Positions 23,569 through 31,484 of a stretch of 33,743 nt of DNA are shown in pieces. The stretch spans positions 1 through 33,743 of the forward strand of contig JBNKHG010000042.1 of NCBI GenBank assembly GCA_050290225.1. Reading direction: 5' to 3'. The position numbers were made by a program, and so were the translations under genes. Within the stretch, counting starts at the first letter, position 1. The number at the start of each line of letters is the position of its first letter. Under the pieces are notes generated by a model. It worked only from the letters and a program-made list of their open reading frames with translations, searched no databases and was not told the DNA's origin. The stretch comes from JBNKHG01 sp050290225. Lineage in GTDB: Bacteria > Pseudomonadota > Gammaproteobacteria > Pseudomonadales > Cellvibrionaceae.

Positions 23569-26139
23569 ATGAGTAAGCAACGGGTTGTGGTTGTCGGTAA
23601 CGGCATGGTCGGGCACAAGTTTATCGATAACCTGGTGCAGGATGAAAAAAGTGGAGAGTTTGACGTCATCACGTTTTCTGAAGAGCCGCGCCTGGCCTAT
23701 GACCGGGTGCAGTTAAGCGCCTATTTCTCCGGTTCAACTGCGGCAGACCTGGCGCTGACCGATGAAGGTTATTACCGTGACCAGGGCGTCAACTTTATCC
23801 TCAATGACAAGGTCGTGGAAATCAACCGCGCCGAGAAGACGGTGATCACCGCCAGCGGTCGCAAAGAAGCTTACGACAAGCTGGTGTTGGCTACCGGCTC
23901 CTTCCCGTTTGTGCCACCCATTCCCGGTAAGGATCAGGATCACTGCCTGGTTTACCGTACGATTGAAGACCTGGAGGCGATCACGGCGTCCGCCAAAGAG
24001 AGCAAGGTAGGTGTGGTAGTCGGTGGTGGCCTGTTGGGACTGGAAGCGGCCAATGCCCTGAAAAACCTTGGTCTGAAAACCCACGTGGTGGAGTTTGCTC
24101 CGCGTCTGATGGCAGTGCAGCTGGACGAAGGGGGTGGCCAGCTGTTGCGTCGAAAGATTGAAGAGCTGGATGTGGAAGTGCACACCGAAAAGAATACCCA
24201 GGAAATCGTAGCCGGCGAAGAGTGCCGTTACCGCATGAATTTTGCCGATGGCTCTTTCCTGGAAACCGATATGATTCTGTTCTCCGCCGGTATCCGTCCC
24301 CAGGACGAACTGGCCCGCCAGTTTGACCTGGAAATCGGTGAGCGCGGCGGGATTGTGATCAACAACCACTGCCAGACCTCGGACGAAGATATTTACGCAA
24401 TCGGTGAATGTGCCCTTTGGGGAGGCCGCATCTTCGGTCTGGTGGCTCCCGGTTACACCATGGCCAAAGTGGCGGTATCGCATATCGTTTCACAGGGGCA
24501 GGGCGGTGCCGAGGAATTTACCGGTGCCGATATGAGCACCAAGCTAAAGCTGCTGGGCGTTGATGTGGCTTCTATTGGCGACGCCCACGCCAATACCCCG
24601 GGCGCTAAGAGCTACACCTATTTCGACGAAGTCGGGCAGGTGTATAAACGTTTGATCGTTTCTGAAGATGGCAGGAAGGTCCTGGGTGCTGTATTGGTGG
24701 GTGATGTGGATGCCTATGGCAACCTGCTGCAGATGATGCTGAATGATATGGAACTTCCGGAAAACCCGGAAGGGCTGATCCTGCCGAGCATTGATGGCGC
24801 TGCTTCTGCCGGACTGGGGGTCGACGCCCTGCCCGAGAGCGCAATAATCTTTTCCTGCTACGATGTCTCCAAGGGGCAGTTGCAGGAAGCCGTTGCCAAC
24901 GGCGCTGTGGATATGGCGGGCATTAAAGCCGCGACCAGTGCCTCCACTGGTTGTGGCGGTTGCGCGGCTCTGGCCAAACAGGTGCTGGACAGCGAATTGG
25001 CCAGTCTCGGCTACGAAGTGAAGAACGATATCTGCGAGCATTTCGCTTATTCGCGGAAGGAGCTTGCCGACATTGTCCGGGTCAAGAAAATCAAAACCTA
25101 TGACGAGCTGCTGGAAAGCCATGGCAGCGGTTATGGTTGCGATATCTGTAAGCCGGCAGTGGCTTCCATATTCGCCTCTTTCTGGAACGACTATATCCTC
25201 AAAGACGAGCACATGGGTCTGCAGGACACCAATGATATTTACCTGGGCAATATGCAAAAAGACGGCACTTATTCTGTAGTGCCGCGGGTGGCCGGTGGTG
25301 AAATCACTCCGGAAAAATTGATTGTACTGGGAGAGGTCGCTAAGGAGTTCGGTCTCTACACCAAGGTTACCGGGGGCCAGCGTATCGATCTCTTTGGCGC
25401 CCAATTACAGGACCTGCCCCTGATCTGGAAGAAACTTGTTGATGCCGGTTTCGAAACAGGTCACGCCTACGGAAAGTCTGTGCGTACGGTGAAGTCCTGT
25501 GTTGGCAGCACCTGGTGTCGCTACGGTGTTAAAGACAGTGTCGGCTTCGCGATCAACATAGAAGACCGTTATAAGGGGTTGCGTTCGCCCCACAAACTGA
25601 AGTTCGCCGTCTCCGGTTGCACCCGCGAGTGTGCTGAGGCCCAATGCAAGGACGTGGGTGTTATCGCCACCGAAAACGGATGGAACTTATATGTCTGTGG
25701 TAATGGCGGTATGCGTCCCCGCCACGCGGATCTGTTCGCTACTGATTTGGATGACGAGACCTTGATCAAGTACGTGGACCGTTTCCTGATGTTCTATGTG
25801 CGCACCGCTGATCGTTTGCAGCGTACCTCGGTGTGGCTGGAAAACCTAGAAGGTGGGCTGGACTACCTGCGCGAAGTGATTATTGAAGACAAACTGGGAA
25901 TCTGCGCTGAACTGGAAGCGGAGATGGCGGCCAACATCGGCAACTACCAGTGCGAGTGGAAGACGACTATCGAAGATCCCGAGAAACTCAAGCGCTTCCG
26001 CCACTATATCAACTCTGATGAGCGCGACGGTGATTTGGCCTTTGTCAAAGAGCGTGGCCAGATTCGACCCGCTACCAAAGCCGAGCGAATTGCCTCCGTT
26101 GAAATAGTGGATAAAAAAGTCGAAGAAGAAGTGGCCTAA
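23569..26139 (+). CDS. nirB: NAD(P)H nitrite reductase large subunit NirB
   Basis: An 856-residue siroheme nitrite reductase reducing nitrite to ammonium in the cytoplasm. The order is: FAD/NADH domain (VVVGNGMVGHKF at the start; VGVVVGGGLLGLEAANAL); a BFD-like 2Fe-2S region (C430, C462, C465); the ferredoxin-like nitrite reductase half-domain; and the 4Fe-4S/siroheme motif C644-x5-C650 (SCVGSTWC) with C684-x3-C688 (GCTRECAEA). Close similarity to enterobacterial NirB is evident throughout. One oddity: the BFD region reads IFSCYDVSKG where E. coli has ICSCFDVSKG, so the first cluster Cys appears to be Phe. A good ribosome site (GAGG) precedes the ATG. nirD follows within 95 bp. Confidence 0.96.
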   Translation: MSKQRVVVVGNGMVGHKFIDNLVQDEKSGEFDVITFSEEPRLAYDRVQLSAYFSGSTAADLALTDEGYYRDQGVNFILNDKVVEINRAEKTVITASGRKEAYDKLVLATGSFPFVPPIPGKDQDHCLVYRTIEDLEAITASAKESKVGVVVGGGLLGLEAANALKNLGLKTHVVEFAPRLMAVQLDEGGGQLLRRKIEELDVEVHTEKNTQEIVAGEECRYRMNFADGSFLETDMILFSAGIRPQDELARQFDLEIGERGGIVINNHCQTSDEDIYAIGECALWGGRIFGLVAPGYTMAKVAVSHIVSQGQGGAEEFTGADMSTKLKLLGVDVASIGDAHANTPGAKSYTYFDEVGQVYKRLIVSEDGRKVLGAVLVGDVDAYGNLLQMMLNDMELPENPEGLILPSIDGAASAGLGVDALPESAIIFSCYDVSKGQLQEAVANGAVDMAGIKAATSASTGCGGCAALAKQVLDSELASLGYEVKNDICEHFAYSRKELADIVRVKKIKTYDELLESHGSGYGCDICKPAVASIFASFWNDYILKDEHMGLQDTNDIYLGNMQKDGTYSVVPRVAGGEITPEKLIVLGEVAKEFGLYTKVTGGQRIDLFGAQLQDLPLIWKKLVDAGFETGHAYGKSVRTVKSCVGSTWCRYGVKDSVGFAINIEDRYKGLRSPHKLKFAVSGCTRECAEAQCKDVGVIATENGWNLYVCGNGGMRPRHADLFATDLDDETLIKYVDRFLMFYVRTADRLQRTSVWLENLEGGLDYLREVIIEDKLGICAELEAEMAANIGNYQCEWKTTIEDPEKLKRFRHYINSDERDGDLAFVKERGQIRPATKAERIASVEIVDKKVEEEVA

Positions 26140-26158
26140 GGGGAAGTCTTCACATAAA

Positions 26159-26181
26159 GCGCCGACACATCAGGTCGGCGC
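26159..26181 (+). repeat. 8-bp hairpin between nirB and nirD
   Basis: GCGCCGAC (26159-26166) and GTCGGCGC (26174-26181) are exact complements around ACATCAG, 20 nt after the nirB stop. No T run follows. It could stabilise the nirB end or trim the nirD message. Confidence 0.55.
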
Positions 26182-26231
26182 AATGTCGGAAATAGCGTTT
26201 CCGGATGGATACAAACCAGGATTTAATGACT

Positions 26232-26564
26232 ATGAGCAACAATTGGAAAACTATTTGCACAAAAGCGGATTTAACCCCCAACACCGGCGTTTGCGCCCTG
26301 TTAGAAGGCGAGCAGGTGGCAATCTTCTGGGAGGCCAAGGGGGATAAACTCTACGCAGTCTCCAACTATGATCCCATCGGTGAAGCCAATGTGCTGTCAC
26401 GGGGTATTATGGGATCTCTGGGTGATAAATTGGTCGTGGCTTCTCCGCTTTACAAGCAGCACTTCTGTCTGGAAACAGGGGTGTGCCTGGAAGAGGAAGA
26501 GCGTGTTCTGAAAACCTATGCGGTTCGTGAGTTAGATGGTGAGGTACAGTTGCAAGTAACCTGA
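26232..26564 (+). CDS. nirD: Nitrite reductase small subunit NirD
   Basis: NirD is the Rieske-fold partner of NirB. This version of about 110 residues has the usual NirD text (WKTICTKADLTPNTGVCALL, VAIFWE, YAVSNYDPIGEANVLSRGI, SPLYKQHFCLETGVCLE). As in other NirD proteins, the Rieske Cys/His ligands are largely missing, so it probably does not bind a cluster. Three in-frame ATGs exist: 26205, 26226 and 26232. AGGA at 26218-26221 sits 10 nt from 26232 and only 4 nt from 26226, so 26232 is slightly preferred. It is the last gene of the arm, followed by a strong terminator. Confidence 0.93.
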   Translation: MSNNWKTICTKADLTPNTGVCALLEGEQVAIFWEAKGDKLYAVSNYDPIGEANVLSRGIMGSLGDKLVVASPLYKQHFCLETGVCLEEEERVLKTYAVRELDGEVQLQVT

Positions 26565-26701
26565 ATCCTTTTGTGAGTTTTTGATTTTGGCGACTTCGGC
26601 TGTTTGTCGATATATAGCAAAACACAGGGACTTTACCGTTTTGCCCGTATTGAAACGGGTAGCGGTCCTGGGCTGGAGACGCCTCACTCTCTGCACCACT
26701 T

Positions 26702-26728
26702 GGCAGGTCTTTAGGCCTGCCTTTTTTT
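26702..26728 (+). terminator. Rho-independent terminator after nirD
   Basis: An 8-bp stem GGCAGGTC (26702-26709) / GGCCTGCC (26714-26721) with one G-T pair and loop TTTA is followed by seven Ts (26722-26728), about 137 nt after the nirD stop. Confidence 0.85.
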
Positions 26729-26812
26729 GTGCTTGTCATTTAGTTGGACCGCCTCGGAATTCGCAAGCACGCTTCCGCTCTACTCACATCCTTTAAATGG
26801 CGATTCCGTCTT

Positions 26813-27655
26813 CTATTTCTGGATCTCCAGCCTGTCGCCCACTCGTATCCATTGACCACTGCCCCGGATCAAAATGCCATTTTCGGCAAAGGCCGGCTTG
26901 CGCGGACTGTCCGGCATGGGGTTGAGTTCGGCCAGGGTTTTAAAGGGTTCCATCGCCGGGTGCGTGGTGGCCGTGTCCTGATCGATGGTGGTCATGATGC
27001 AGCGTTCGCAGGGATAACAGAAACGGAGCTGGTAGCCTGAGTGGTTCAGCGTTTTTGTCTGGTGTTCGGAAAAGGCATCCAGGCCGGTCAAAAGAATATT
27101 GGGACGAAAACGGTTTATGGGGACCGGGGCCAGGGCCTTTTTCTCCAGTACGTCATTCAGCGCGTCCAGGGAAGACTGGTTGGCTATCAGGTAGGGGGCG
27201 GCATCGGCAAAAAAGGTCGAGGTGGATTTTCCCAGAAGCTCGGGTTTGGATTGGGGGCGGGTAAAGGTTGGCGCCATGCGCACCAGGCGTATCGGTTTGT
27301 CCCAGCCAATGGCGGCCTGCAGCCAGCGGGCTGCACTGTCGCCCTCGTCAAGCGCCAGACATTCGTCCCGCCATACCCGGACAGTCAACTCGGTTCCCGG
27401 GCCCGCATAGTCCAGAGGCAGTACCAGGTCGGCCATGCCCGCCCGGCTAAGGATCAGGCAGGCGTTGGTCAGGCGGGTGTGGACCAGCGCCATGGCCGGC
27501 AGTTGTCGTTGGGACAGGAATCCGCCTTGGGAATTGACCAGCATCCAGTGGCGATCGTAGGCCAGCCCCTGGCCAGTAAGTTCCGCCTGATCAAGGGCGA
27601 TGCCCTTCAGGCTCTTGACCGGGTGAATGAACAATCCGCTGATGATTGCTTCCAT
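26813..27655 (-). CDS. MOSC domain protein (YcbX-like)
   Basis: About 280 residues: an N-terminal beta-barrel domain (ISGLFIHPVKSLKGIAL, GLAYDRHWMLV) and a C-terminal MOSC domain (RFRPNILLTGLDAFSE, then CYPCERCIMTTID). The Cys of the latter is the conserved Mo-binding Cys of the family. E. coli YcbX reduces N-hydroxylated bases with electrons from CysJ via a C-terminal ferredoxin; that ferredoxin domain is missing here, so the electron source must differ. ATG 27655 (MEAIISGLF) follows GGA; an upstream in-frame start at 27673 is less likely. Its Mo-cofactor dependence fits the Mo theme of the window. Confidence 0.85.
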   Translation of the reverse strand: MEAIISGLFIHPVKSLKGIALDQAELTGQGLAYDRHWMLVNSQGGFLSQRQLPAMALVHTRLTNACLILSRAGMADLVLPLDYAGPGTELTVRVWRDECLALDEGDSAARWLQAAIGWDKPIRLVRMAPTFTRPQSKPELLGKSTSTFFADAAPYLIANQSSLDALNDVLEKKALAPVPINRFRPNILLTGLDAFSEHQTKTLNHSGYQLRFCYPCERCIMTTIDQDTATTHPAMEPFKTLAELNPMPDSPRKPAFAENGILIRGSGQWIRVGDRLEIQK

Positions 27656-27682
27656 GGCGCTGTCCTTTATCAACTCGGCTAT

Positions 27683-27979
27683 TTAATCTTTGGGGCGGGT
27701 TTGCTCAAATTTTTGCAATTGTTCAGCCGTCGCCTCCTGCTGGTATTTGTCTTTCCACTCGCTGTAAGGCATACCGTAGACAATTTCACGGGCCTGGTCA
27801 TAGTCCAGCTCGACCCCCTTGTCCTTTGCGGCGGCCAGGTACCACTTGCTCAGGCAATTGCGGCAAAAACCAGCCAGGTTCATTAAGTCGATATTTTGCA
27901 CGTCTTTGCGTTCGTCCAGGTGCTGGAGCAGGCGGCGAAAAGCAGCGGCTTCCAATTCGAGTTTGGTTTGATCGTCCAT
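27683..27979 (-). CDS. DUF1244 family protein
   Basis: A 98-residue soluble protein with the DUF1244 signature AGFCRNCLSKWY in the middle and IVYGMPYSEWKDKYQ after it. The family is widespread in proteobacteria, small and helical, and of unknown role; the C-x2-C pair might bind a metal. It sits 27 bp upstream of the MOSC gene start on the same strand and 39 bp after moeA copy 2, so the three form a likely operon. The tail after residue 85 is variable in the family. Confidence 0.88.
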   Translation of the reverse strand: MDDQTKLELEAAAFRRLLQHLDERKDVQNIDLMNLAGFCRNCLSKWYLAAAKDKGVELDYDQAREIVYGMPYSEWKDKYQQEATAEQLQKFEQTRPKD

Positions 27980-28018
27980 CGCGTTTACCTCATTCGTGTG
28001 TTTTTCATTTAAAACAAC

Positions 28019-29218
28019 TTAAGTGTATAAAAGCTCCGCCAGGGGCAGCACCGACAGTAAATCGCCTTTGGCAATTGTGGTGTTGGGTGGCACGATCGCA
28101 AGGGCGTCGGCCCAGCTGGTGGAGGAAAGCACCCCGGAGCTTTGGGTGCGGTAGTTTTCCAGTGCGCCTTTCTCATTAATGCGCACGCGCAAATACTCCT
28201 GGCGAATACTGGATTTGGGCCAGTCGAAAGCGGCCGGTCGCTGCAGGGTTTTCAGGGGAGAAGCCGGCTGTCCTTGCAACTGCTGGAGAAAAGGTTTTAC
28301 CAGAATGAGGAAGGTCACAAACACTGATACTGGATTGCCGGGCAGGCCAAAAAAAGGTGTGCCGCGAATCTGGCCGAAAGCCAGGGGCTTGCCGGGCTTG
28401 ATGGCGAGTCTCCATATATTCAGTTGACCCAGGGTTTCCACAGCACTTTTAACATGGTCTTCCTCTCCCACGGAAACACCGCCACTGGTGATCACGCAAT
28501 CGGCGTCGCGGGCAGCGGCCGCCAGGGCCGCTTCGGTGGCGTCGCGGGTATCAGCCACCAGACCGCCGTCTACCATCTCATAGCCCTGTGCCGCCAGCAG
28601 GCCGGCGAGGGTAAAGCGGTTGGAATTGTAGATTTGCCCGGCCTTTGTCTCCTCACCTGGGTTGACCAATTCATCACCGGTGGAGAGTACCGCCACTTTC
28701 AGACGCCTGTAGACAGGGACTGCGGCAATGCCGACCGAAGCCAGCAGGCCCAGGTCCTGGGGCGTTAGACGTCTGCCCGCTGGCAGTAGCTCCTCCCCCT
28801 GGCGAATATCCTGGCCCCGGCCGCGTATATTATTACCGGCGGACACAGTGGCGGGAATCCAGACGCGGTCGTCTTCGGTGCGGCAGTCCTCCTGCATCAC
28901 CACCGCGTTAGCGCCGGCGGGAATTTCCGCACCGGTGAAAATGCGGGCCGCCGTCCCCGGCACCAGGGGGGCGGGCGCCTGTCCCGCCGTGATGCGTTGG
29001 CTGATACCCAGCCAGTTGTCCTGTCCCTCTTTCAGGGTTCGTGTGTTTAACGCATAGCCATCCATGGCGCTGTTGTCTGCCGGCGGCACATCGACAGCGG
29101 CGCGCTGCGCTTGGGCCAACACGCGCCCGCAGGCCTGCATCAGCGGGCAGGTTTCTGTTTCTGTCAGTGGAGATACCGCGTCCAGAATTGTTTTCAGGGC
29201 TTCTGCTACAGGTTTCAT
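28019..29218 (-). CDS. moeA: Molybdopterin molybdenumtransferase MoeA (copy 2)
   Basis: A second, 399-residue MoeA. Blocks follow the standard family form more closely than copy 1: PPADNSAMDGYAL, IFTGAEIPAGANAVV, LSTGDELV, TSGGVSVGEEDH and GLPGNPVS. The C-terminal domain IV is complete, ending ALAIVPPN and a short tail. It lies outside the Mo/W operon, first in a group with DUF1244 and the MOSC protein, and diverges from the MgtC-like gene. Some organisms keep two MoeA proteins for molybdate and tungstate respectively; whether that holds here cannot be told from sequence alone. Confidence 0.94.
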   Translation of the reverse strand: MKPVAEALKTILDAVSPLTETETCPLMQACGRVLAQAQRAAVDVPPADNSAMDGYALNTRTLKEGQDNWLGISQRITAGQAPAPLVPGTAARIFTGAEIPAGANAVVMQEDCRTEDDRVWIPATVSAGNNIRGRGQDIRQGEELLPAGRRLTPQDLGLLASVGIAAVPVYRRLKVAVLSTGDELVNPGEETKAGQIYNSNRFTLAGLLAAQGYEMVDGGLVADTRDATEAALAAAARDADCVITSGGVSVGEEDHVKSAVETLGQLNIWRLAIKPGKPLAFGQIRGTPFFGLPGNPVSVFVTFLILVKPFLQQLQGQPASPLKTLQRPAAFDWPKSSIRQEYLRVRINEKGALENYRTQSSGVLSSTSWADALAIVPPNTTIAKGDLLSVLPLAELLYT

Positions 29219-29340
29219 GGCGATGGATTATAGGCGTTTTGCGAGAGTACGTCTTAGTTTTTCAGGGACCGATCTATACTTATAAAAACAACTGTTCTAA
29301 TGACTCAAGGGGTGAGTGTGGTGAAAATAGAGGAAGTCTT

Positions 29341-30036
29341 TTGAGCGAGGGCTTTTTTTCCGAACCGATTTTGCGGCTGTTGATGGCGGTGTTAATTGGC
29401 GGACTGATTGGCCTTGATCGGGCCTACCGCGGTCGCGCCGCGGGCTTTCGTACCCATATCCTGGTGTGCCTTGCCTCCTCGCTATTGATGCTGTTAATGG
29501 GTTTTCAATGGGAGATGATTCCGGCGGTCCACGCCGAGAGCATTCGGGTGGATCCCACCCGCATGGCCCAGGGCATTATGACCGGTATCGGGTTTCTCGG
29601 TGCCGGGGTGATCATGCAAGACAAGATGATTGTGCGGGGGTTGACGACGGCAGCTTCCATTTGGATTACGTCGGCGATCGGTATTGTGGTTGGGGCCGGG
29701 TATTATCTGGCTGCTTTCTGGTGTACTGCCCTGACGCTTATCACTCTGGCAGTGTTTAACCGTATGATCAATGTTGTGCCCATTCGTCACTATGCCCGGC
29801 TGAGTGTCAGTTTTAAGCGCGATGACAGTCTGTTGCAGTCCCAGGTGGAGGCCCTGGTGCAGAAGCACCAGGCCGCGGTTAGCAATTTTTCCCACAAGCT
29901 GGAAAGCGAAGGCAAAGTGATAACCTATCAGATGATTATCCGCACCCGGGATATCGGCAGCTTTAACGCTATCGCCGACAGCTTACTGGGCCTTGAACAG
30001 GTGCGTGGTTTCCACCTTTGGCCTCTGGGGGATTAG
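29341..30036 (+). CDS. MgtC/SapB family membrane protein
   Basis: A 231-residue protein. Residues 1-~140 are the MgtC/SapB membrane domain: LLMAVLIGGLIGLDRAYRGRAAGFRTH, then GIMTGIGFLGAGVIMQD and AASIWITSAIGIVVGAGYY, about four to five helices. Residues ~150-231 are a soluble domain of ACT-like size. MgtC proteins help cells cope with low Mg2+ or acid stress and can modulate ATP synthase; the role here is unknown. I chose TTG 29341, which has AGAGGA about 8 nt upstream. No ATG gives a full first helix, and longer readings run into moeA on the other strand. Confidence 0.85.
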   Translation: MSEGFFSEPILRLLMAVLIGGLIGLDRAYRGRAAGFRTHILVCLASSLLMLLMGFQWEMIPAVHAESIRVDPTRMAQGIMTGIGFLGAGVIMQDKMIVRGLTTAASIWITSAIGIVVGAGYYLAAFWCTALTLITLAVFNRMINVVPIRHYARLSVSFKRDDSLLQSQVEALVQKHQAAVSNFSHKLESEGKVITYQMIIRTRDIGSFNAIADSLLGLEQVRGFHLWPLGD

Positions 30037-30045
30037 GTTTTTGAA

Positions 30046-30522
30046 CTAAAGCGCCGCCAGAATTGTTTCTGCGCTGCTCAGTTCGAGACCTGTGTTATCG
30101 ACATTCAGTAATTTTACCACGCCGTCTTCGGCGATAAGGGCGAATCGCTTGCTGCGCTGGCCCATTTGAAAACCGCTGGCGTCGAGTTCCAATCCAAGTG
30201 CCCGGGTAAATTCGCCATTGCCGTCAGCGAGCATAATCAACTGGTCGGCGTTTTGCGCCTTGCCCCAGGCATCCATCACAAAAGCGTCATTGACGGCCAT
30301 GCAGATAATGTTATCCACACCCTTGGCCTTGATTTCGTCAGCCTTGATCACAAAGCCCGGCAGATGTGCAGCGGAGCAGGTGGGTGTAAAGGCGCCAGGC
30401 ACAGCGAAGAGCACCACCTTCTTGCCGGCAAACAGGCTTTCAGTGGTTACATCTTCCGGGCCATTGGCACCCATCACTTTCAAGGAAACATTGGGAATTT
30501 TATCACCGACGGCGATGGTCAT
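30046..30522 (-). CDS. Peroxiredoxin, Prx5 type
   Basis: A 158-residue thioredoxin-fold peroxidase of the Prx5/AhpE-like redoxin group. The peroxidatic Cys is C49 in PGAFTPTCS, the hallmark of Prx5; the distal Arg lies in QRSKRFALI. A second Cys (ICMAV, near residue 87) is not at the usual resolving position, so it may act as a 1-Cys enzyme with glutathione or glutaredoxin. It reduces hydrogen peroxide and alkyl peroxides in the cytoplasm. GGAG lies upstream of the ATG. It converges with the MgtC gene, with 9 bp between stops, and is monocistronic. Confidence 0.92.
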   Translation of the reverse strand: MTIAVGDKIPNVSLKVMGANGPEDVTTESLFAGKKVVLFAVPGAFTPTCSAAHLPGFVIKADEIKAKGVDNIICMAVNDAFVMDAWGKAQNADQLIMLADGNGEFTRALGLELDASGFQMGQRSKRFALIAEDGVVKLLNVDNTGLELSSAETILAAL

Positions 30523-30814
30523 TTTTAACTCCTGGCGCAGAGAATGCGGGTTGGCTTTTCAGGGGAGGGATAAGTATGCTGCCGGCTTTGAGGAGTTTCA
30601 ACCTTATAAAAAATGGTGGTATATCGGCACGCCATCTTATGTGAATAGTGACCGTTTGATCGCCCTTCTGTGGCAAACGAGTGATCTGCAGGGATCGGGA
30701 GAAAAAAACGGTAGGCTGGTCACCCAGCCTACCGTTCAAGGTGCGAAAACTTATTACAAGCTTTCGGGGGAGGTGTTGTTAGCGGTTGACTAGCAGATTT
30801 ACAACAAAATTTGT
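30523..30814. other. Intergenic region with the CoA-transferase terminator
   Basis: About 290 bp between the scoB stop and the peroxiredoxin start. Apart from the terminator at 30702-30735, nothing is recognised. Open frames across it are shadows of the peroxiredoxin gene. Confidence 0.5.
30702..30735 (-). terminator. Strong terminator for the CoA-transferase operon
   Basis: A perfect 12-bp stem ACGGTAGGCTGG (30708-30719) / CCAGCCTACCGT (30724-30735) has loop TCAC. On the minus strand it is followed by a run of seven Ts (the A tract at 30702-30708), about 80 nt after the scoB stop. Confidence 0.85.
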
Positions 30815-31471
30815 TTAAAATTCCATTTCCGGCACCACTTCCGGCACCACCATTTCACCGGCGGTGAGTTTGACAATGTCATCCACACTGACACCCGGTG
30901 CCCGCTCTTTCAACCAGAACTTGCCTTCGGCAATTTCCACGTAAGCGAGATCGGTGACCACTTTCTTGATACAGCCGGCCCCCGTAAGAGGCAGCGTGCA
31001 CTTGGGCAGCAACTTGGATTCGCCGTGCTTGGAGGCGTGGGTCATGGTGACGATAATATTTTCGGCGCCGGCCACGAGATCCATGGCGCCACCCATTCCC
31101 TTTATCAATTTGCCGGGGATCATATAAGAGGCGATGTTGCCTGCCACGTCCACCTCAAAGGCTCCCAGCACGGTCAGGTCAACATGACCGCCACGAATCA
31201 TGGCGAAAGACTCGGCGGAGGAGAAAATCGAGGCGCCGGTAACCGTGGTAACCGTCTGCTTGCCGGCGTTGATCATGTCTGCGTCCACTTCGTCCTCGGT
31301 GGGGAAGGGTCCCATACCCAGCAGTCCGTTTTCTGACTGCAGCATCACTTCCATGCCTTTGGGCACGTAGTTGGCCACCAGGGTCGGGATGCCGATACCC
31401 AGGTTGACGTAATAGCCGTCATGCAGCTCACGGGCCACACGCATGGCCAATTGTTCACGAGTCAGTGACAT
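30815..31471 (-). CDS. scoB: 3-oxoacid CoA-transferase subunit B
   Basis: A 218-residue beta subunit. The catalytic Glu is E47 in QSENGLLGMG, and GIGIPTLVANYVP and GGHVDLTVLGAFEVD are typical of the SCOT/AtoA family. With the alpha subunit it moves CoA between succinyl-CoA (or acetyl-CoA) and acetoacetate or another 3-oxoacid. ATG 31471 (MSLTREQLAMRVARELHDG) has GGAGAA upstream; an in-frame start at 31513 would overlap the alpha subunit needlessly. It ends the operon before a strong terminator. The exact acid is not fixed by sequence, but the pair resembles succinyl-CoA:acetoacetate transferase most. Confidence 0.92.
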   Translation of the reverse strand: MSLTREQLAMRVARELHDGYYVNLGIGIPTLVANYVPKGMEVMLQSENGLLGMGPFPTEDEVDADMINAGKQTVTTVTGASIFSSAESFAMIRGGHVDLTVLGAFEVDVAGNIASYMIPGKLIKGMGGAMDLVAGAENIIVTMTHASKHGESKLLPKCTLPLTGAGCIKKVVTDLAYVEIAEGKFWLKERAPGVSVDDIVKLTAGEMVVPEVVPEMEF

Positions 31472-31484
31472 AGTCAGTTCTCCC

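Noticed and set aside
30503..30793. Frames on both strands across the CoA-transferase terminator
   Set aside because: They cross a strong terminator hairpin or shadow the peroxiredoxin gene.
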